Shown piece after piece: positions 20,205-30,444 of a stretch of 60,450 nt of DNA. The stretch is from Gammaproteobacteria bacterium (GTDB lineage Bacteria > Pseudomonadota > Gammaproteobacteria > Ga0077536): positions 1-60,450 of the forward strand of contig JADLEV010000028.1 of assembly GCA_020845935.1 (NCBI GenBank). Reading direction: 5' to 3'. Both the position numbers and the translations under genes were made by a program. Each line of letters begins with the position of its first letter. Position 1 is the first letter of the stretch. The notes under the pieces are model-generated. The model was given only the letters and a program-made list of their open reading frames with translations, searched no databases and was not told where the DNA came from.

Positions 20205-21464
20205 ATGCGCTTTCTGCATGCCGCCGACATCCACCTCGACAGCCCGTTGCGCGGCCTGTCGCGCTATGACGGCGCGCCGATCGACGAGGTGCGCGGCGCG
20301 ACGCGGCGGGCCTTCGAGAACCTGGTCCGCTACGCTTGCCGCGAGGCGATCGATTTCGTCGTCATCGCCGGCGATCTCTACGATGGCGATTGGCCGGACT
20401 TCAACACCGGCCTGTTCTTCGCCCGCCAGGTCGCGGAACTGGCCGAATCCGGCATCGACGTCTATCTGGTGCGCGGCAATCATGATGCCGCGAGCCGGCT
20501 GACCCGCTCGTTGCCGCTGCCACGCAACGTCCATCTGCTGCCGGCGCATGAGGCGGATACGGTGCGGGATGAGCAGCGCGGCATCGCGGTGCACGGCCAG
20601 AGCTTTGCCACCGCCGCGGTCACCGCCGACCTCGCCGCGAACTACCCGCTGGCCGTTCCGGGTTATTGCAACATCGGCGTGCTGCACACCGCGCTGACCG
20701 GCCGCGCCGGACACGAGCCCTACGCGCCGACCACCGAGCAGGTGCTGCGATCGCGCGGCTATGACTATTGGGCGCTCGGTCATGTCCATGCGCGCGAAAT
20801 CGTGTCGCGCTCACCCTGGATCGTGTACCCCGGCAATCTCCAGGGTCGTCACATCCGCGAAGCCGGCGCGAAGGGTTGCGAGCTGGTCACGGTCGCCGCC
20901 GACGGCGGCATCGCGACCGAGCCGATCGCACTCGATGTCGTGCGCTTCGCGACACTGGCGATCGATGTCTCGGCGCTGCCGGATGTCGATGCGCTGCTCG
21001 ATCACGCCGCCGTGGCGATCCGGCATGAGGTGACGGCCGCGGCCGGGCGCACGCTCGGCTTGCGACTGCATCTCACCGGCCGCGGCGCGCTGCGGCGCAC
21101 ACTCGCCGGCAGGCCGGACGACTGCGCTGCGCAATTGCGTGCGCTGGCAATCGAAGCCTCCGGAGGCAATGCCTGGCTGGAGAAGATCGAGCTGCAACCG
21201 CAAGCGTTGCACACCGCGGCCACGGCGACCGGCGATGATCCGCTGGCGCTGCTGCACACGGAGTTGCGCGCGCTCGCGGCCGATCCGGTGCGGCTCGCCG
21301 AGTTGGCCGATGACGTGCTGCGCGAATTGCGGCCGAGGCTGCCGGCCGAGATCGATCGTGACGATGGGTCGCGCTTCGACTATCCCGACGCGCTCGCGGC
21401 GCTGCTCGCCGAGGCCGAGGCGGAACTGCTGGCGCGGCTCGATGCCGCCGGAGACGCCGCATGA
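20205..21464 (+). CDS. YhaO-like DNA repair exonuclease (SbcD/Mre11-type phosphoesterase)
   Basis: The 419-residue protein has the calcineurin-like nuclease motifs in order: ADIHLDS (DxH), AGDLYDGDW (GDxxD), RGNHDAA (GNHD), GVLHTAL (single His) and ALGHVHARE (GHxH). These bind two metal ions and cut DNA in SbcD/Mre11 enzymes. The C-terminal third resembles the YhaO subgroup. It overlaps the next gene by 4 bases (ATGA), so nuclease and ATPase are probably made as a complex. The ATG at 20205 gives MRFLHAADIHL. ATG 20193 is an alternative. The substrate is unknown. Confidence 0.9.
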   Translation: MRFLHAADIHLDSPLRGLSRYDGAPIDEVRGATRRAFENLVRYACREAIDFVVIAGDLYDGDWPDFNTGLFFARQVAELAESGIDVYLVRGNHDAASRLTRSLPLPRNVHLLPAHEADTVRDEQRGIAVHGQSFATAAVTADLAANYPLAVPGYCNIGVLHTALTGRAGHEPYAPTTEQVLRSRGYDYWALGHVHAREIVSRSPWIVYPGNLQGRHIREAGAKGCELVTVAADGGIATEPIALDVVRFATLAIDVSALPDVDALLDHAAVAIRHEVTAAAGRTLGLRLHLTGRGALRRTLAGRPDDCAAQLRALAIEASGGNAWLEKIELQPQALHTAATATGDDPLALLHTELRALAADPVRLAELADDVLRELRPRLPAEIDRDDGSRFDYPDALAALLAEAEAELLARLDAAGDAA

Positions 21465-24400
21465 GGATCGCGCGGCTGTATCTGCGCGCCTTCGGCGCCT
21501 TCAGCGCTCGTGACATCGAATTCGTGCCCGCGGGCGTGAACGATCTGCAACTGATCTTCGGCCCCAACGAGGCCGGCAAGTCGACCATCCTGCGCGCGGT
21601 CACCGGCCTGCTGTTCCAGATCCCGGAGCGGACCGACGATCGGTTCCTGCATGGGCCCGGCGCATTGCAGGTCGGCGCGACGCTGCAATTGGCCGACGGC
21701 ACGCGGCGTTCCCTGCTGCGCCGCATGGGACGCAAGCACACGCTGTTCGCGCTCGATGAGACGACCGGCGCGGCGGATACCGCGCAGCCGATCCCGGAGC
21801 AGCAGCTGACCGAGCTGCTGGGTGGTCTGGATCGCGACGGCTACCAGCATCTGTTCGGGCTCGATCTGCACCATCTGATCGAAGGCGGCGAAGAGCTGCT
21901 GCGCGGCGAAGGCGAGGTCGGTCGCAGTCTGTTCCAGGCCGCCGCCGGCATCGCCGGGCTGCGGGAATTGCTCGCCGGGCTCGCTACGGAAGCCGAGGCG
22001 ATCTTCAAGCCGCGCGGTTCGCTCGGCCGGCTCAATCGCGCGCTGCGGGAATTCGACGAGCAAAAGCGCGCCTTGCGTGAGGCCACGGTGCGGACCGGCG
22101 ATTGGGATCAGGCCGAGCGCGCGCTGCGCGACGCCGAAGCCGCCTGGCAGGCGGTGCGCGCGACCCAGCAGGAGCGGCGCGGCACGCAACTGCGGTTGAC
22201 CCGCATCCGCGCCAATCTGCCGTTGCTCGCCGAACGCGCCGCGATAGCAGCTGAGCGCGCGACGCTGCCTTCGCTGCCGGCATTGCCAGTCGATGCCGCG
22301 ACGCAGCGCGTGCGCGCCAGTGAAAGCCTGCGGCTCGCCACGGCGCAGCGGCAGGCAGCAGCGGTGCGCTTGCAGCAAAGTGACGAGGCGGCGGGTGATC
22401 TCGTCATTCGCGCCGGTGTGCTGGAACATGCCGGTGCCATCGAGCAGGGCTATCACGCACTCGGCGAGTATCAGGCGGCGCAGGCCGCTTTGGCGATCAG
22501 TGCGGCGCAACGCGAGATGCAGCAGCAACGGCTGCGGCAATTGCTCGCCGCGCTCGATGCCGCCGATCTCGCGCCGGACGCGGCCGGCGTTCTGCTGCCG
22601 CCGGAAACGCTGGTCGCCCGCGTCCGCCAGCTCGGCGAGGATTGGGCGAAGCTCGCCGATCGAATCGAGCAACTGGAAACCCAGGCCGTCACCAAACGCG
22701 CCACGTTGCGGGAACGCAGTGAACGGTTGGCGGCGTTGCCCGAAGACCGGGCGACCGACGTCGCGGAGCGGCTGTTGCCGCAGGTCGCCCATGTTGCCGA
22801 GCTCGAGGCGCGCCGACAGGCGCTCGCCGCGGACTGCGCCGCGCGTACCGAGGCGCTGCGCCAGGAAGCGGCGGCGCTGTGGCCGGGTCCGCTTGACGAC
22901 CTGCTGCTGCTGCCGTTGCCGCTCGCGGCGACCGTCGAGCAGTTCGCCGAGGAGTTTGGCATGCTGGCTCGCGAGCAACACACCTGCGCCGAGGGCATGG
23001 CGACGCTGCAACGCGATCGCGCCGCGCTGCTGCGGCAGGAGCAGACGCACATGGCGAGCGGCGCAGCGATCACGCGAGCGGAGGTCAGCGCGGCGCGCGT
23101 GCGCCGCGACGATGCCTGGCACGACCTGCGTGCGACCTGTATAGACGCAGCCGCGCCGCCGCCCGTCGCGCTGGCGCGCGAACGCGCCGCGGCGGTCGAG
23201 GCCGCGATCGAAACCGCCGATAGCCGCGCCGATCAGCTGCACGCCGATGCCGGGCGCAGCGCCGAGATCGAGTCGATCCGCCGCCGCCTCGCCGAGCTGG
23301 AGCAGGCACTGCGGGACAGTGCGGCGCAGCAGCAGTCGCTGCGCGCGCGGGGTGAGGCTGTGCAGGCGCGCTGGAGTGCCGTGATCGCGCCCCTGGCGTG
23401 TCCCGATCTGACCCCGGGTGCGGCCCGGGAGTGGCTGCAGAAGCAGCGGCAATGCAGTGAGCACCACGGTGAACTGGCGCGCCAGTGGAGTGAACTCGAA
23501 CGGCTCGGGGCGGCGATCGGGCAGGCCGGCGCGACCCTCGATCGGATCCTGCTTGCTTGCGGCGAACCGGCCGCGGCCACGGGAGAAACGCTGGTGTCGA
23601 CGCTGGAGCGGGCGCGGCACGCGGTCGCCGCCGCGCAGCGTCTCGCCGCCGAACGCGCCACGCTGGCACAGTTGTGCGATGCCCTTGCCGATGAGTGCCG
23701 GCAATTCGACGAACAATTGCTCCACCTGCGACGACAACGCGCCGAACTGCAACCGGACTGGGAGGAAGCGATGCGCCGGCTGCGGCTGCCGGCGAGCGCG
23801 CTGCCGGCGGAGGCGCGGGCGCGGCTCGAGCAGCTGGCACGGCTGGCGACGGTATTGAGTGAAGGCGCCGCGCTGGCGGCGGACGCGGCCCGCCAGCGAC
23901 ACGTGGTCGAGGCTTACCAGCGGCGGCTCGACGATTTGGCACGAGCCTGCGGCGAACCACACGATGGCGCCCCGGAACAGCTCGCCGAGCGGCTGTATGC
24001 CGCGCTGGCATCGGCCCGCACTGCGGCATCGACGCGGCAGCGACTCGAAGCCGACGCCGCGCGCGAGCGTCAGTCGCTCGCCGCAGCCGATGCGGTCATC
24101 GCCGCGGCGGAGCAGACGCTCGCGACCTTGCTGCGCTGCGCCGGTTGCGACGCGATCGAACAGCTGCCGGCGATCGAGGCGGCGGCGCTGCGGCAGGCGC
24201 AGCTCGCGGCGCGTGCGCACGACATCGAGGAGCAACTGCTGCGACACAACGCCTGTGCCATTGCCGAGGTGGTCGCCGAAGCCGCGGGGTTGAACACCGA
24301 TGACGTCGCGCGCCAGCTGGAAAGTCTGGAGCAGGAGATCGAGCTGCTCGATCGCGAACTGGAAACGGCGCAGGACACGCTGTTCCGGGCGCGCACCGCC

Positions 24401-24964
24401 CGGGCCGCGATCGACGGTGGCGGCAACGCCGCGGATGCGGCGCAAACGTTGGCGTCGATCGGCGCCCGGATCGCGCAGGAAGCCCGCGCCTATGCGCGGG
24501 TCCGGCTTGCGGGCGCGGTGCTGGATCGGGTCATGCAGGTATATCGCGAGCGGCATCAGGGGCCGCTGCTGCACCGGGCCGCCGAGGTATTCGCACGTAT
24601 CACGCTCGGCAGTTTCAGCGGCCTTGCCATCGACCACGACGACGGCCACCAGGTGCTCACCGGCGTCCGGCCAAGCGGCAGCCGCGTCACGGTCGCCGGC
24701 ATGAGCCAGGGCACGCGCGATCAGCTCTATCTCGCGCTACGCCTCGCCGCGATCGAACAGCACCTCGCCGAGCGCGGCCCGTTCCCGGTGATCGTCGATG
24801 ACCTGCTGGTGCAATTCGATGATGCGCGGGCGCTGGCGACGCTGGCGCTGCTGGTCGAACTGAGCGCGCGGACCCAGGTGCTGTGCTTCACCCACCACCG
24901 CCATCTGCGCGAACTGGTGGCCGCATCGCCGCTGGCGGCAGCGGTCACCATGCAGTCGCTGTAG
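21461..24964 (+). CDS. YhaN-like AAA ATPase (SbcC/Rad50-type)
   Basis: The 1167-residue protein is built like SbcC/Rad50: an N-terminal ATP-binding half with Walker A GPNEAGKST at about residues 34-42, a very long Ala/Arg/Glu-rich helical middle (about 170-1000) that probably forms a coiled coil, and a C-terminal half with the signature GMSQGTRDQLYLALRLA and the Walker B VIVDDLLVQFD. I see no clear CxxC zinc hook. It belongs to the YhaN branch, paired with the YhaO nuclease upstream. The complex probably processes DNA ends or hairpins; this is inferred from the family. A housekeeping sbcCD may exist elsewhere. Confidence 0.9.
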   Translation: MRIARLYLRAFGAFSARDIEFVPAGVNDLQLIFGPNEAGKSTILRAVTGLLFQIPERTDDRFLHGPGALQVGATLQLADGTRRSLLRRMGRKHTLFALDETTGAADTAQPIPEQQLTELLGGLDRDGYQHLFGLDLHHLIEGGEELLRGEGEVGRSLFQAAAGIAGLRELLAGLATEAEAIFKPRGSLGRLNRALREFDEQKRALREATVRTGDWDQAERALRDAEAAWQAVRATQQERRGTQLRLTRIRANLPLLAERAAIAAERATLPSLPALPVDAATQRVRASESLRLATAQRQAAAVRLQQSDEAAGDLVIRAGVLEHAGAIEQGYHALGEYQAAQAALAISAAQREMQQQRLRQLLAALDAADLAPDAAGVLLPPETLVARVRQLGEDWAKLADRIEQLETQAVTKRATLRERSERLAALPEDRATDVAERLLPQVAHVAELEARRQALAADCAARTEALRQEAAALWPGPLDDLLLLPLPLAATVEQFAEEFGMLAREQHTCAEGMATLQRDRAALLRQEQTHMASGAAITRAEVSAARVRRDDAWHDLRATCIDAAAPPPVALARERAAAVEAAIETADSRADQLHADAGRSAEIESIRRRLAELEQALRDSAAQQQSLRARGEAVQARWSAVIAPLACPDLTPGAAREWLQKQRQCSEHHGELARQWSELERLGAAIGQAGATLDRILLACGEPAAATGETLVSTLERARHAVAAAQRLAAERATLAQLCDALADECRQFDEQLLHLRRQRAELQPDWEEAMRRLRLPASALPAEARARLEQLARLATVLSEGAALAADAARQRHVVEAYQRRLDDLARACGEPHDGAPEQLAERLYAALASARTAASTRQRLEADAARERQSLAAADAVIAAAEQTLATLLRCAGCDAIEQLPAIEAAALRQAQLAARAHDIEEQLLRHNACAIAEVVAEAAGLNTDDVARQLESLEQEIELLDRELETAQDTLFRARTARAAIDGGGNAADAAQTLASIGARIAQEARAYARVRLAGAVLDRVMQVYRERHQGPLLHRAAEVFARITLGSFSGLAIDHDDGHQVLTGVRPSGSRVTVAGMSQGTRDQLYLALRLAAIEQHLAERGPFPVIVDDLLVQFDDARALATLALLVELSARTQVLCFTHHRHLRELVAASPLAAAVTMQSL

Positions 24965-24969
24965 CAGAC

Positions 24970-26832
24970 TCAAATCACCAGTTGCGTGCCCAGCTCGACG
25001 ACGCGATTGGTCGGGATCTGGAAAAAGTCGCTGGCGGCGGTGGCGTTGCGTGACATCAGCGCGAACAACCGTGCGCGCAGCGGATGCATGGTGCGCGTCA
25101 GCTTCGGCACGATCGTTTCGCGCGACAGGAAGAATGTGGTCTGCATCGGCTCGAACACTTCACCGAGCGGTGCGCACAACGCCAGCGCTTTCGGGATATC
25201 CGGCGTCTCCATGAAGCCGTAATTGACGATGATCCGCATGAAGCCATTGGCCATGCGCCACAACTCGATGCGGTCGGCATCACCGACCGTGGGCGTGTCG
25301 GTCGTGTGCACGGTGACCAGCGCGACCCGTTCGTGCAGCACCTGGTTGTGCTTGAGGTTGTGCAGCAATGCCGCCGGCACGCCTTCGGTCGAACTGGTCA
25401 TGAACACCGCGGTGCCGGCGACGCGGTGCACGCCGCCGATGGCGCCGATGAACGCCTCCATCGGGATGCTCTGCTTGGTCATCTCTTCGGCGACCAGGGT
25501 GCGGCCGCGGCGCCAGGTCGTCAGCGTCGCGAACGTGGCAAAGCCGATCACCAGCGGGAACCAGCCGCCGACCGGGATCTTGATCGCGTTGGCCGCGAAG
25601 AAGGCGATATCGACCAGCAACAAACCGCTGACGACGGCGACGATTGCCAGCCGATGCCAACGCCACAGCAGCGCCATCACGAACGCGATCAGGATCGTGT
25701 CGATCAGCATCGTCAGCGTCACCGCGACGCCATAGGCGGCGGCCAGGTTCGATGAGGTCTCGAAGCCGAGCACGAGCAGGATGACCGAGACGTACAGGGT
25801 CCAGTTGGTGAGCGGCACGTAGATCTGGCCACGCGCGCTGCCGGAGGTGTGCACGATCTGCATCCGTGGCAACAGTCCCATCTGGACCGCCTGCCGCGCC
25901 ACCGAGAAGGCGCCGGAGATCACCGCCTGCGAGGCGATCACGGTTGCCGCGGTCGCCAGCACGACCAGCGGCAGCAGCACCCAGCCTGGTGCGAGGTGGA
26001 AGAACGGATTGATGATCGCCGCAGGGTCGGCCAGCAACAGCGCGCCCTGGCCGAAGTAATTCAGCACCAGCGCCGGCAACACGAACGCGAACCACGCGAG
26101 CCGGATCGGCAGCCGGCCGAAGTGACCCATGTCGGTGTACAGGGCTTCGCCACCGGTCACCGCGAGCACCACCGCGCCAAGCGACAGGAACGCCAGCAGC
26201 GGCTGGGTGACGATGAAGCCGGCGGCGTACAGCGGATTCAGCGCGGCCAGCACGCCCGGATGCGAGGCGATGTGGATGATGCCAAGCACCGCCAGCACGG
26301 TGAACCAGAGCATCATCACCGGGCCGAACAGCAGGCCGACCGCGCCGGTGCCGCGTTGCTGGACGAAGAACAATCCGGTCAGGACCAGCAAGGTCAGCGG
26401 CAGCACGGAATCGTCCAGCGCCGGCGTGACGATGCGCAGACCCTCGATCGCCGACAGCACTGAAATCGCCGGCGTGATCATGCTGTCGCCATAGAACAGG
26501 GCGGCGGCGAAGATGCCGAGCAGCGAGACCCCCCACGCCAGCCGCGCGTTCTTCGCCCGCTCGGTGATCAGCGCCAGCAGGGCCAGCGAACCGCCCTCGC
26601 CGCGGTTGTCCGCACGCATGATCACGACCAGATATTTCAGCGACACCAGTGTCATCAGCGACCAGAACACCAGCGACAGCATGCCGAGGATGTTGTCCGA
26701 CGTGATCGGAATCGGGTGGTGGCCGCTGAAGATTTCCTTCATCGCGTACAGTGGGCTGGTGCCGATGTCGCCGAAGACGACGCCCACCGCGGCCAGCGTG
26801 ATGGCCGGCAGTTTCTGTTTGTGTGCTGACAT
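24970..26832 (-). CDS. kup: Kup family low-affinity potassium uptake protein
   Basis: This 620-residue inner-membrane protein takes up K+ with protons. It has the Kup signature [19 protein letters not shown] near residues 18-36, [20 protein letters not shown] near 93-112, and [19 protein letters not shown]. About 12 membrane segments fill the first 430 residues, followed by a soluble C-terminal domain. Length is typical (E. coli Kup is 622). It converges with the YhaN-like gene with 5 bases between stops. The 263-base region upstream, shared with the divergent MOSC gene, shows no recognised riboswitch. Confidence 0.96.
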   Translation of the reverse strand: MSAHKQKLPAITLAAVGVVFGDIGTSPLYAMKEIFSGHHPIPITSDNILGMLSLVFWSLMTLVSLKYLVVIMRADNRGEGGSLALLALITERAKNARLAWGVSLLGIFAAALFYGDSMITPAISVLSAIEGLRIVTPALDDSVLPLTLLVLTGLFFVQQRGTGAVGLLFGPVMMLWFTVLAVLGIIHIASHPGVLAALNPLYAAGFIVTQPLLAFLSLGAVVLAVTGGEALYTDMGHFGRLPIRLAWFAFVLPALVLNYFGQGALLLADPAAIINPFFHLAPGWVLLPLVVLATAATVIASQAVISGAFSVARQAVQMGLLPRMQIVHTSGSARGQIYVPLTNWTLYVSVILLVLGFETSSNLAAAYGVAVTLTMLIDTILIAFVMALLWRWHRLAIVAVVSGLLLVDIAFFAANAIKIPVGGWFPLVIGFATFATLTTWRRGRTLVAEEMTKQSIPMEAFIGAIGGVHRVAGTAVFMTSSTEGVPAALLHNLKHNQVLHERVALVTVHTTDTPTVGDADRIELWRMANGFMRIIVNYGFMETPDIPKALALCAPLGEVFEPMQTTFFLSRETIVPKLTRTMHPLRARLFALMSRNATAASDFFQIPTNRVVELGTQLVI

Positions 26833-27095
26833 GGCGGCGCGGTTACGACCCGCGGGTGGCGCGGGTGCCGTGTGGCGGAGTACGCGTGTTCATTGCCGCA
26901 GGATCTTAACTGCATTTCCCACCGCCCGGCTCCGGTGGTGCCTGGTCGCTCTGGTGACGAACCGCGGCGCGCCAGTGAACGGGTAGGATCGGACCGCAGC
27001 GATGACGCTTCAACCGCGGACGATCCCGTGACGATGATGGCAATGAACACCCAAGCGCAGACAGTCAAAGTCCGGTCTGCGGCGGCAGGTAGGCG

Positions 27096-27752
27096 ATGAC
27101 CGAGAAGCCGATTGGCCGCATCCGCGCGGTCCTCGCCGGCGGCATTCGCCGGCTCGGTCGCAACACGACCAGCGCGATCGCCAAGCAGGAACTCCCCGGT
27201 CGGCGGCAGGTTGGCCAGTCCGGGATTGCCGGCGATTGCCAGGCCGATCGTCGCGTGCACGGCGGCGTGGACAAGGCGGTGCATTGCTATCCGTTCGTGC
27301 ATTACGCCACCTGGCGCGCAGAGCTGCCGCCGAATCCACTGCTCGATCGGCCGGGCGCGTTCGGTGAGAACTTGAGCATCGACGGATTGACCGAACACGA
27401 GGTCTTTCCCGGCGATCGCTGGCGGATCGGCAGTGTGCTGTTCGAACTGAGCCAGGGCCGCCGGCCCTGTCACAAGTTGAACCTTCGCTTCGGTGTGGCC
27501 GACATGGCGGTGCGGCTACAAGCGACCCTGCGCACCGGTTGGTACCTGCGCGTGATCGATTCCGGCGAATTACAGGCCGGCGACGCCATCCTGCTGGTTG
27601 CCCGGCCGCACCCGAGCCACAGCGTCGCCGATCTTATCGGTCTCATCCGCGATCAAGTGACCGAGCCGGCGCAACTCGAACCGGTGCTGCGCTTGCCCCT
27701 TCCGGCGAGCTGGCGTGCGTTGTTCGAACGGCGGCTGCGCGGCGGCGGCTAG
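27096..27752 (+). CDS. MOSC domain protein (YiiM-like)
   Basis: The 218-residue protein has a MOSC domain, the C-terminal fold of molybdenum-cofactor sulfurases, in its YiiM-type form. Visible features are DRRVHGGVDKAVHCYPFVHY, the GAFGENLSIDGL turn and the conserved cysteine segment GRRPCHKLNLRFG near residue 128. YiiM of E. coli is involved in resistance to 6-N-hydroxylaminopurine through a molybdenum-dependent reduction. The same role here is inferred. It is followed by a stem-loop and a convergent gene. Confidence 0.9.
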   Translation: MTEKPIGRIRAVLAGGIRRLGRNTTSAIAKQELPGRRQVGQSGIAGDCQADRRVHGGVDKAVHCYPFVHYATWRAELPPNPLLDRPGAFGENLSIDGLTEHEVFPGDRWRIGSVLFELSQGRRPCHKLNLRFGVADMAVRLQATLRTGWYLRVIDSGELQAGDAILLVARPHPSHSVADLIGLIRDQVTEPAQLEPVLRLPLPASWRALFERRLRGGG

Positions 27753-27779
27753 GGAAGCTCTGCAAAAGGCAGGGCTTCC
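27753..27779. other. Stem-loop between convergent genes
   Basis: An 11-base imperfect stem (GGAAGCTCTGC against GCAGGGCTTCC, one G-T pair) with a five-base AAAAG loop lies between the MOSC stop and the stop of the convergent gene. It could end transcription from either side, but no T-run follows in either direction, so it is not a classical terminator. Confidence 0.45.
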
Positions 27780-27796
27780 ACTCACCATCTCGCAGT

Positions 27797-28819
27797 TCAG
27801 CGGGTCGATGGCGCAACAACGCGCTGGCGTGACCGGCGCAGCAGCAGCAACATCGGTCCACCCAGCAACAGCAGCGCCGGCGGCAGCGGCACGACGTTGG
27901 TCGTAATCGGCGTCATCGTTCCGGTGAAGCTGCCGATGTTGGTGAAGGTCAGCCCCGCCTGAAATGCCGTGGTATCCGACGGATCGAGCATCGCGGAGGT
28001 TTCGATGCCGAGGATGCGGAATTTCTCGAGGCCCGCGGCATCGAGAGCCAGAAAATCGAACTGCACGCCGGCCGTCAGCGTCTCGCCGCTGTCGTAGGCG
28101 ACATCGAACTCGTCGAACAGCCACAGCTCGAAGATGTCGTCACCCACCGCGGGCAACAGCACGCTGGCGAAGTTCGGATTGCCGGCGCCGATGGCAAAGT
28201 CATAGCCGATGGCGACCTCCGGGTCGAAGAACAGCACTTGATCCGGAGCGGTGATTTCCAGGTCGAAGTGATAGACGTCGTCGGCATCCAGCGACGGCAG
28301 GAAGGCATTGAGGGCCGTGGCTTGCGGGGTGAAGACGAAGAAGCTGCTCGAGTTCGCGAGATTGGGCGAGCCCGGTCCGCTGACGCGGTCGGTCGCTTCG
28401 AGCGCGAATGCGTACTGGTGTCCCAGCGTCAGCACGTCGACGTTGTTGTTGAAGCTGGTCGGGATTTGCCAGGTCATGTTGGTCGCAACGGTGCCCAGGC
28501 TGCTCGCGAAATGCACGACCTTGTTCCCCTGGCTCAGGTCCCAGATGGTCATGCCGTAGGAGTCGATGCGGGTAATGTCGGTGAGCGTCCAGTCGAGTTG
28601 CAGCGTCGTGCCGCTGCCGGTCACGCGCATGTTGGTCGCGAACGGTACCGGCGCCACGGTGCCGATGGCCTGGGTCTGAGCCTCGACCCAACCGTTGCTG
28701 GTCTGCGGGTTTTCGATGCGGATGGTCCAGGCATCGGTCAAGGTCGGGTCGTACGGCGTTTCGACGATGTAGGTATTGATGAACGCCGGCGTCGTACTGT
28801 TGATCTTGAACAGCGTCAA
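27797..28819 (-). pseudogene. Exosortase-type (PEP-CTERM-like) surface protein lacking its N-terminus
   Basis: The 340-residue reading frame ends with VPLPPALLLLGGPMLLLLRR and an Arg-rich tail: a VPLPxA variant of the PEP-CTERM sorting signal, with a short motif, a hydrophobic helix and a basic end. Such proteins are exported and processed by an exosortase. The rest looks like a secreted beta-rich protein (many Thr/Asn/Asp, few Cys). However, no signal peptide is present. The TTG at 28819 is the only near start, the frame is open only to a TGA about 36 bases further upstream, and no signal peptide appears in other frames. I infer a 5' truncation. Alternatively it is a misassembled or very unusual gene. 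No exosortase gene is in the window. Confidence 0.6.
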
Positions 28820-28934
28820 CCCCTCCGCATCACAGTCTCTCGCCGCATTCAGACTGGGTCAAAAGGATTTAGTGTGACCAAGTTCCATTGCGGGATAATC
28901 CACGACGGCCCCATGGCGAGGCAGAGGATCCGGT

Positions 28935-30167
28935 ATGCGTACAGCACATTCGTTGTCGGTCGTAGTTGGCGCCGCACTGGTCATCAATGGCAGTGCGCCG
29001 GCACAGCAGACGCTGCCGCCGCCGCTGCTGGGCGGACCGCCGTCCGACGTTCCGGTCGCGGTGCAGGTGCTGCGCTGGCACATGCTCGATGGTGATGTCA
29101 ACGCGCTGATGTTCCGCCGCATGGACGAGCTCTTCCCGACGCGAACGGTCGCGCGCGGCGGCCCCGTCTGGACGCTGCCGCGGCGCGATCAGGCACTGGA
29201 TTTCGCCTACCCCTGGCAGGGCAGGACGATTCCGGCCGAGCAGTTTCTGGAGCGCAGTTACACCAACGCGCTGCTGGTGCTGAAGGACGGCCGCATCGTC
29301 AGCGAGATCTATCGCAACAACGCCACCGAGCGCACGCACTTCATCGGCTGGTCGATGACCAAGTCGGTCACGTCGGTGCTGTTTGGCTGCGCGCTCGCGG
29401 CAGGGCATATCGAATCGCTCGACGCGCCGATCACTCGTTATCTGCCCGAACTCACGGGCGGCGGATACGACGGCGTTTCGATCCGGCACGTCATGCAGAT
29501 GCGTTCCGGCGTCGATTACGAGGAGCGCTACGATTTCGATCGTCCGGGGACCGCGGCCAGCAACCACATCGCCGCATTGGTGCGCAACACCGCGCGCTTC
29601 GCCGACGTGGCGCGGGCCTTGCCGCGGCTTCACCCACCCGGCGAGGTCTTCCAGTACAAGACGATCGATTCCGCGGTGCTTGGCTGGCTCATCGAGCGCG
29701 TCACGCAGGGCAGCGTCGCGGCGTACACGGCAGCCTGCCTGTGGGAGCCGCTCGGCGCCGAGGCTGATGGGTTCTACATCATGGACGGGCAGCCAGGCAC
29801 GGGCCGGGAGTTCAGCGGCGCCGGATTCAACGCGACCTTGCGCGACTTCGCCCGCTTCGGGCAGATGATGCTCGATGGCGGCGTCGCGAACGGCCGGCGC
29901 ATCGTGTCCGCGGCTTGGGTGCGGCAAGCGACCGAGCCAAGCGGCGCGGAAGACGCGCGGCGTGGCGGCTATGGCCTGCAATGGTGGACGATGGGCGCAA
30001 GCGACGCCTACGCCGCGATTGGATTGCAGGGACAGTATGTTTACGTGGACCCAGCGACCCGGACCGTGGTCGTGAAGCTCAGCTATTTCCCACCCGGCGA
30101 CAACGGTGCACTCGATGCCGAAACGCTCGCGTTCCTGGCGGCCGCGTCGGCCTGGCAGCCCCGCTGA
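28935..30167 (+). CDS. Secreted serine hydrolase (class C beta-lactamase/DD-peptidase fold)
   Basis: The 410-residue protein has a signal peptide (cleavage near APAQQ, residue 24) and a beta-lactamase-family catalytic domain. The Ser140-x-x-Lys143 pair lies in GWSMTKSVTSVLFG, the second motif is probably Tyr in FQYKTIDSAV, and GLQGQ takes the place of the KTG/HxG triad. This pattern fits esterase EstB-like or 6-aminohexanoate-dimer-hydrolase-like enzymes more than true beta-lactamases. The substrate is not known. It starts 80 bases from the truncated surface protein, in the opposite direction. Confidence 0.88.
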   Translation: MRTAHSLSVVVGAALVINGSAPAQQTLPPPLLGGPPSDVPVAVQVLRWHMLDGDVNALMFRRMDELFPTRTVARGGPVWTLPRRDQALDFAYPWQGRTIPAEQFLERSYTNALLVLKDGRIVSEIYRNNATERTHFIGWSMTKSVTSVLFGCALAAGHIESLDAPITRYLPELTGGGYDGVSIRHVMQMRSGVDYEERYDFDRPGTAASNHIAALVRNTARFADVARALPRLHPPGEVFQYKTIDSAVLGWLIERVTQGSVAAYTAACLWEPLGAEADGFYIMDGQPGTGREFSGAGFNATLRDFARFGQMMLDGGVANGRRIVSAAWVRQATEPSGAEDARRGGYGLQWWTMGASDAYAAIGLQGQYVYVDPATRTVVVKLSYFPPGDNGALDAETLAFLAAASAWQPR

Positions 30168-30245
30168 GCGGTTGCCTGGGGCACGACAGCCACAGGCTAT
30201 CGAGCGCGTCAACAGCGCTGGGTGCCAGCCGCACGCCAGATGGAT

Positions 30246-30321
30246 TGGTGGCCAGGGACGGAATTGAACCGCCGACACAGGGATTTTCAGTCCCCTGCTC
30301 TACCAACTGAGCTACCTGGCC
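30246..30321 (-). tRNA. tRNA-Phe (GAA)
   Basis: The reverse complement folds as a complete 76-base tRNA. The acceptor stem GGCCAGG pairs with CCTGGCC, the D arm contains AGCTCAGTTGGTAGAGC, the anticodon loop CTGAAAA carries GAA, the T arm contains GGTTCAATTCC, and the terminal CCA is encoded. The anticodon GAA reads phenylalanine codons. It is not an amber suppressor. Confidence 0.97.
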
Positions 30322-30388
30322 GTGTGAGGCATGCGCCGCGGCCGACGCCGGAGACGCTCCCAGCCAGGGGGTCCGACGGGGAGGCGGT

Positions 30389-30417
30389 ATTTAAGCCGCA
30401 GGGCTAGGGCGAGTCAA
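30389..30417 (-). promoter_or_regulatory. Probable promoter of tRNA-Phe
   Basis: On the minus strand TTGACT (-35) is followed by 17 bases and TTAAAT (-10), in front of a leader of about 60 bases to the tRNA 5' end. The -35 box matches the consensus at five of six bases and the -10 box at four. Confidence 0.5.
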
Positions 30418-30444
30418 GCTCGCTGACCGCGGCATGACGCGAGG

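Noticed and set aside
21380-24649. 1089-codon open frame on the minus strand
   Set aside because: It is antisense to the YhaN-like ATPase, whose motifs are complete. The antisense product is low-complexity Arg/Gln-rich.
26833-27095. Riboswitch upstream of kup
   Set aside because: The region has no recognisable ydaO-like (c-di-AMP) or other riboswitch core, and this class is not usual in gammaproteobacteria.
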